Below, piece by piece: positions 63,967-64,000 of a DNA stretch of 64,000 nucleotides. Under the pieces are notes generated by a model, which saw nothing but the letters and a program-made list of their open reading frames with translations, had not been told where the DNA came from and did no database searches. Source of the stretch: Oryzomicrobium terrae. Its GTDB lineage: Bacteria; Pseudomonadota; Gammaproteobacteria; Burkholderiales; Rhodocyclaceae. The stretch lies in contig NZ_CP022579.1 of NCBI RefSeq assembly GCF_008274805.1, positions 1,178,001 through 1,242,000 on the forward strand, read 5' to 3'. The position numbers and the translations under genes are program-made. Every line of letters begins with the position of its first letter. Positions within the stretch are counted from its first letter, which is position 1.

Positions 63967-64000
63967 ACTTTCAGCAACTGCGCATCATCCGTGAAACCCT
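63963..64000 (+). CDS. cysB: LysR-type transcriptional regulator CysB (partial, only the first 12 codons)
   Basis: The last 38 bases read MNFQQLRIIRET, the characteristic N-terminus of CysB/Cbl-type LysR regulators, which control sulfate assimilation in response to O- or N-acetylserine. GGGGGAGG lies four to five bases upstream of the ATG at 63963. The gene runs off the right edge, so the assignment rests on this short but distinctive start. Confidence 0.7.
   Translation, partial: MNFQQLRIIRET

Overview
The window is a continuous piece of a high-GC betaproteobacterial chromosome. The gene order dapB-carA-carB-greA / yhbY / rlmE-ftsH-folP-glmM-pst, followed by tpiA-secG-tRNA-Leu-nuoA to nuoN, is a typical betaproteobacterial backbone. 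Together with the protein sequences it suggests the Rhodocyclales (Azospira/Dechloromonas/Azoarcus-like). This placement is inference from synteny and sequence feel, not from a search. I saw no insertion sequence, phage, CRISPR array or rRNA operon.

Layout. 1-4308 (minus): a run of envelope genes, namely a TPR protein, a YkuD-family peptidoglycan enzyme, periplasmic and cytoplasmic cyclophilins (ppiA, ppiB) and lpxH, which runs off the left edge. 4533-5921: cysS. 6027-8514 (minus): two tandem branched-chain-amino-acid-type binding proteins with no transporter. 8749-12663 (minus): dnaJ, dnaK, grpE, with sigma-32-type promoters before grpE and dnaK. 12823-14806 (plus): a Ser/Thr kinase fused to a cyclic-nucleotide-binding domain, and a small membrane protein. 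15025-20386 (minus): a chemoreceptor with a periplasmic haem-c motif, an EF-hand-like protein, hemH and hrcA. 20499-23142 (plus): nadK, recN. 23284-23742 (minus): fur. 23972-30576: bamE, dapB, carAB, greA. 30653-35127: a DUF4149-like membrane protein, yhbY (minus), rlmE, ftsH, folP. 35174-40556: glmM and the pstSCAB phosphate transporter with a Pho-box candidate. 40743-42034: tpiA, secG, tRNA-Leu(GAG). 42127-56749: all 14 nuo genes for respiratory complex I in standard order, with nuoC and nuoD separate. 56882-63118: a NUDIX hydrolase (plus), then on the minus strand a diguanylate cyclase and an RND efflux pump with its adaptor. 63376-64000: a small helix-hairpin-helix protein and the first codons of cysB.

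Most of the window is core housekeeping. Four parts depart most from this: (1) the YkuD enzyme and the TPR protein, adjacent and apparently ending in the same NTF2-like domain; (2) the kinase-cNMP fusion facing the heat-shock operon; (3) the chemoreceptor with a CxxCH haem motif; (4) short translational signals: a tandem triplicated Shine-Dalgarno-like repeat before nuoG, an identical 12-mer around the TTG starts of ftsH and nuoK, and a 17-codon upstream ORF overlapping the cysB start. No wholly new multi-gene system stands out, and these are leads rather than demonstrated systems.
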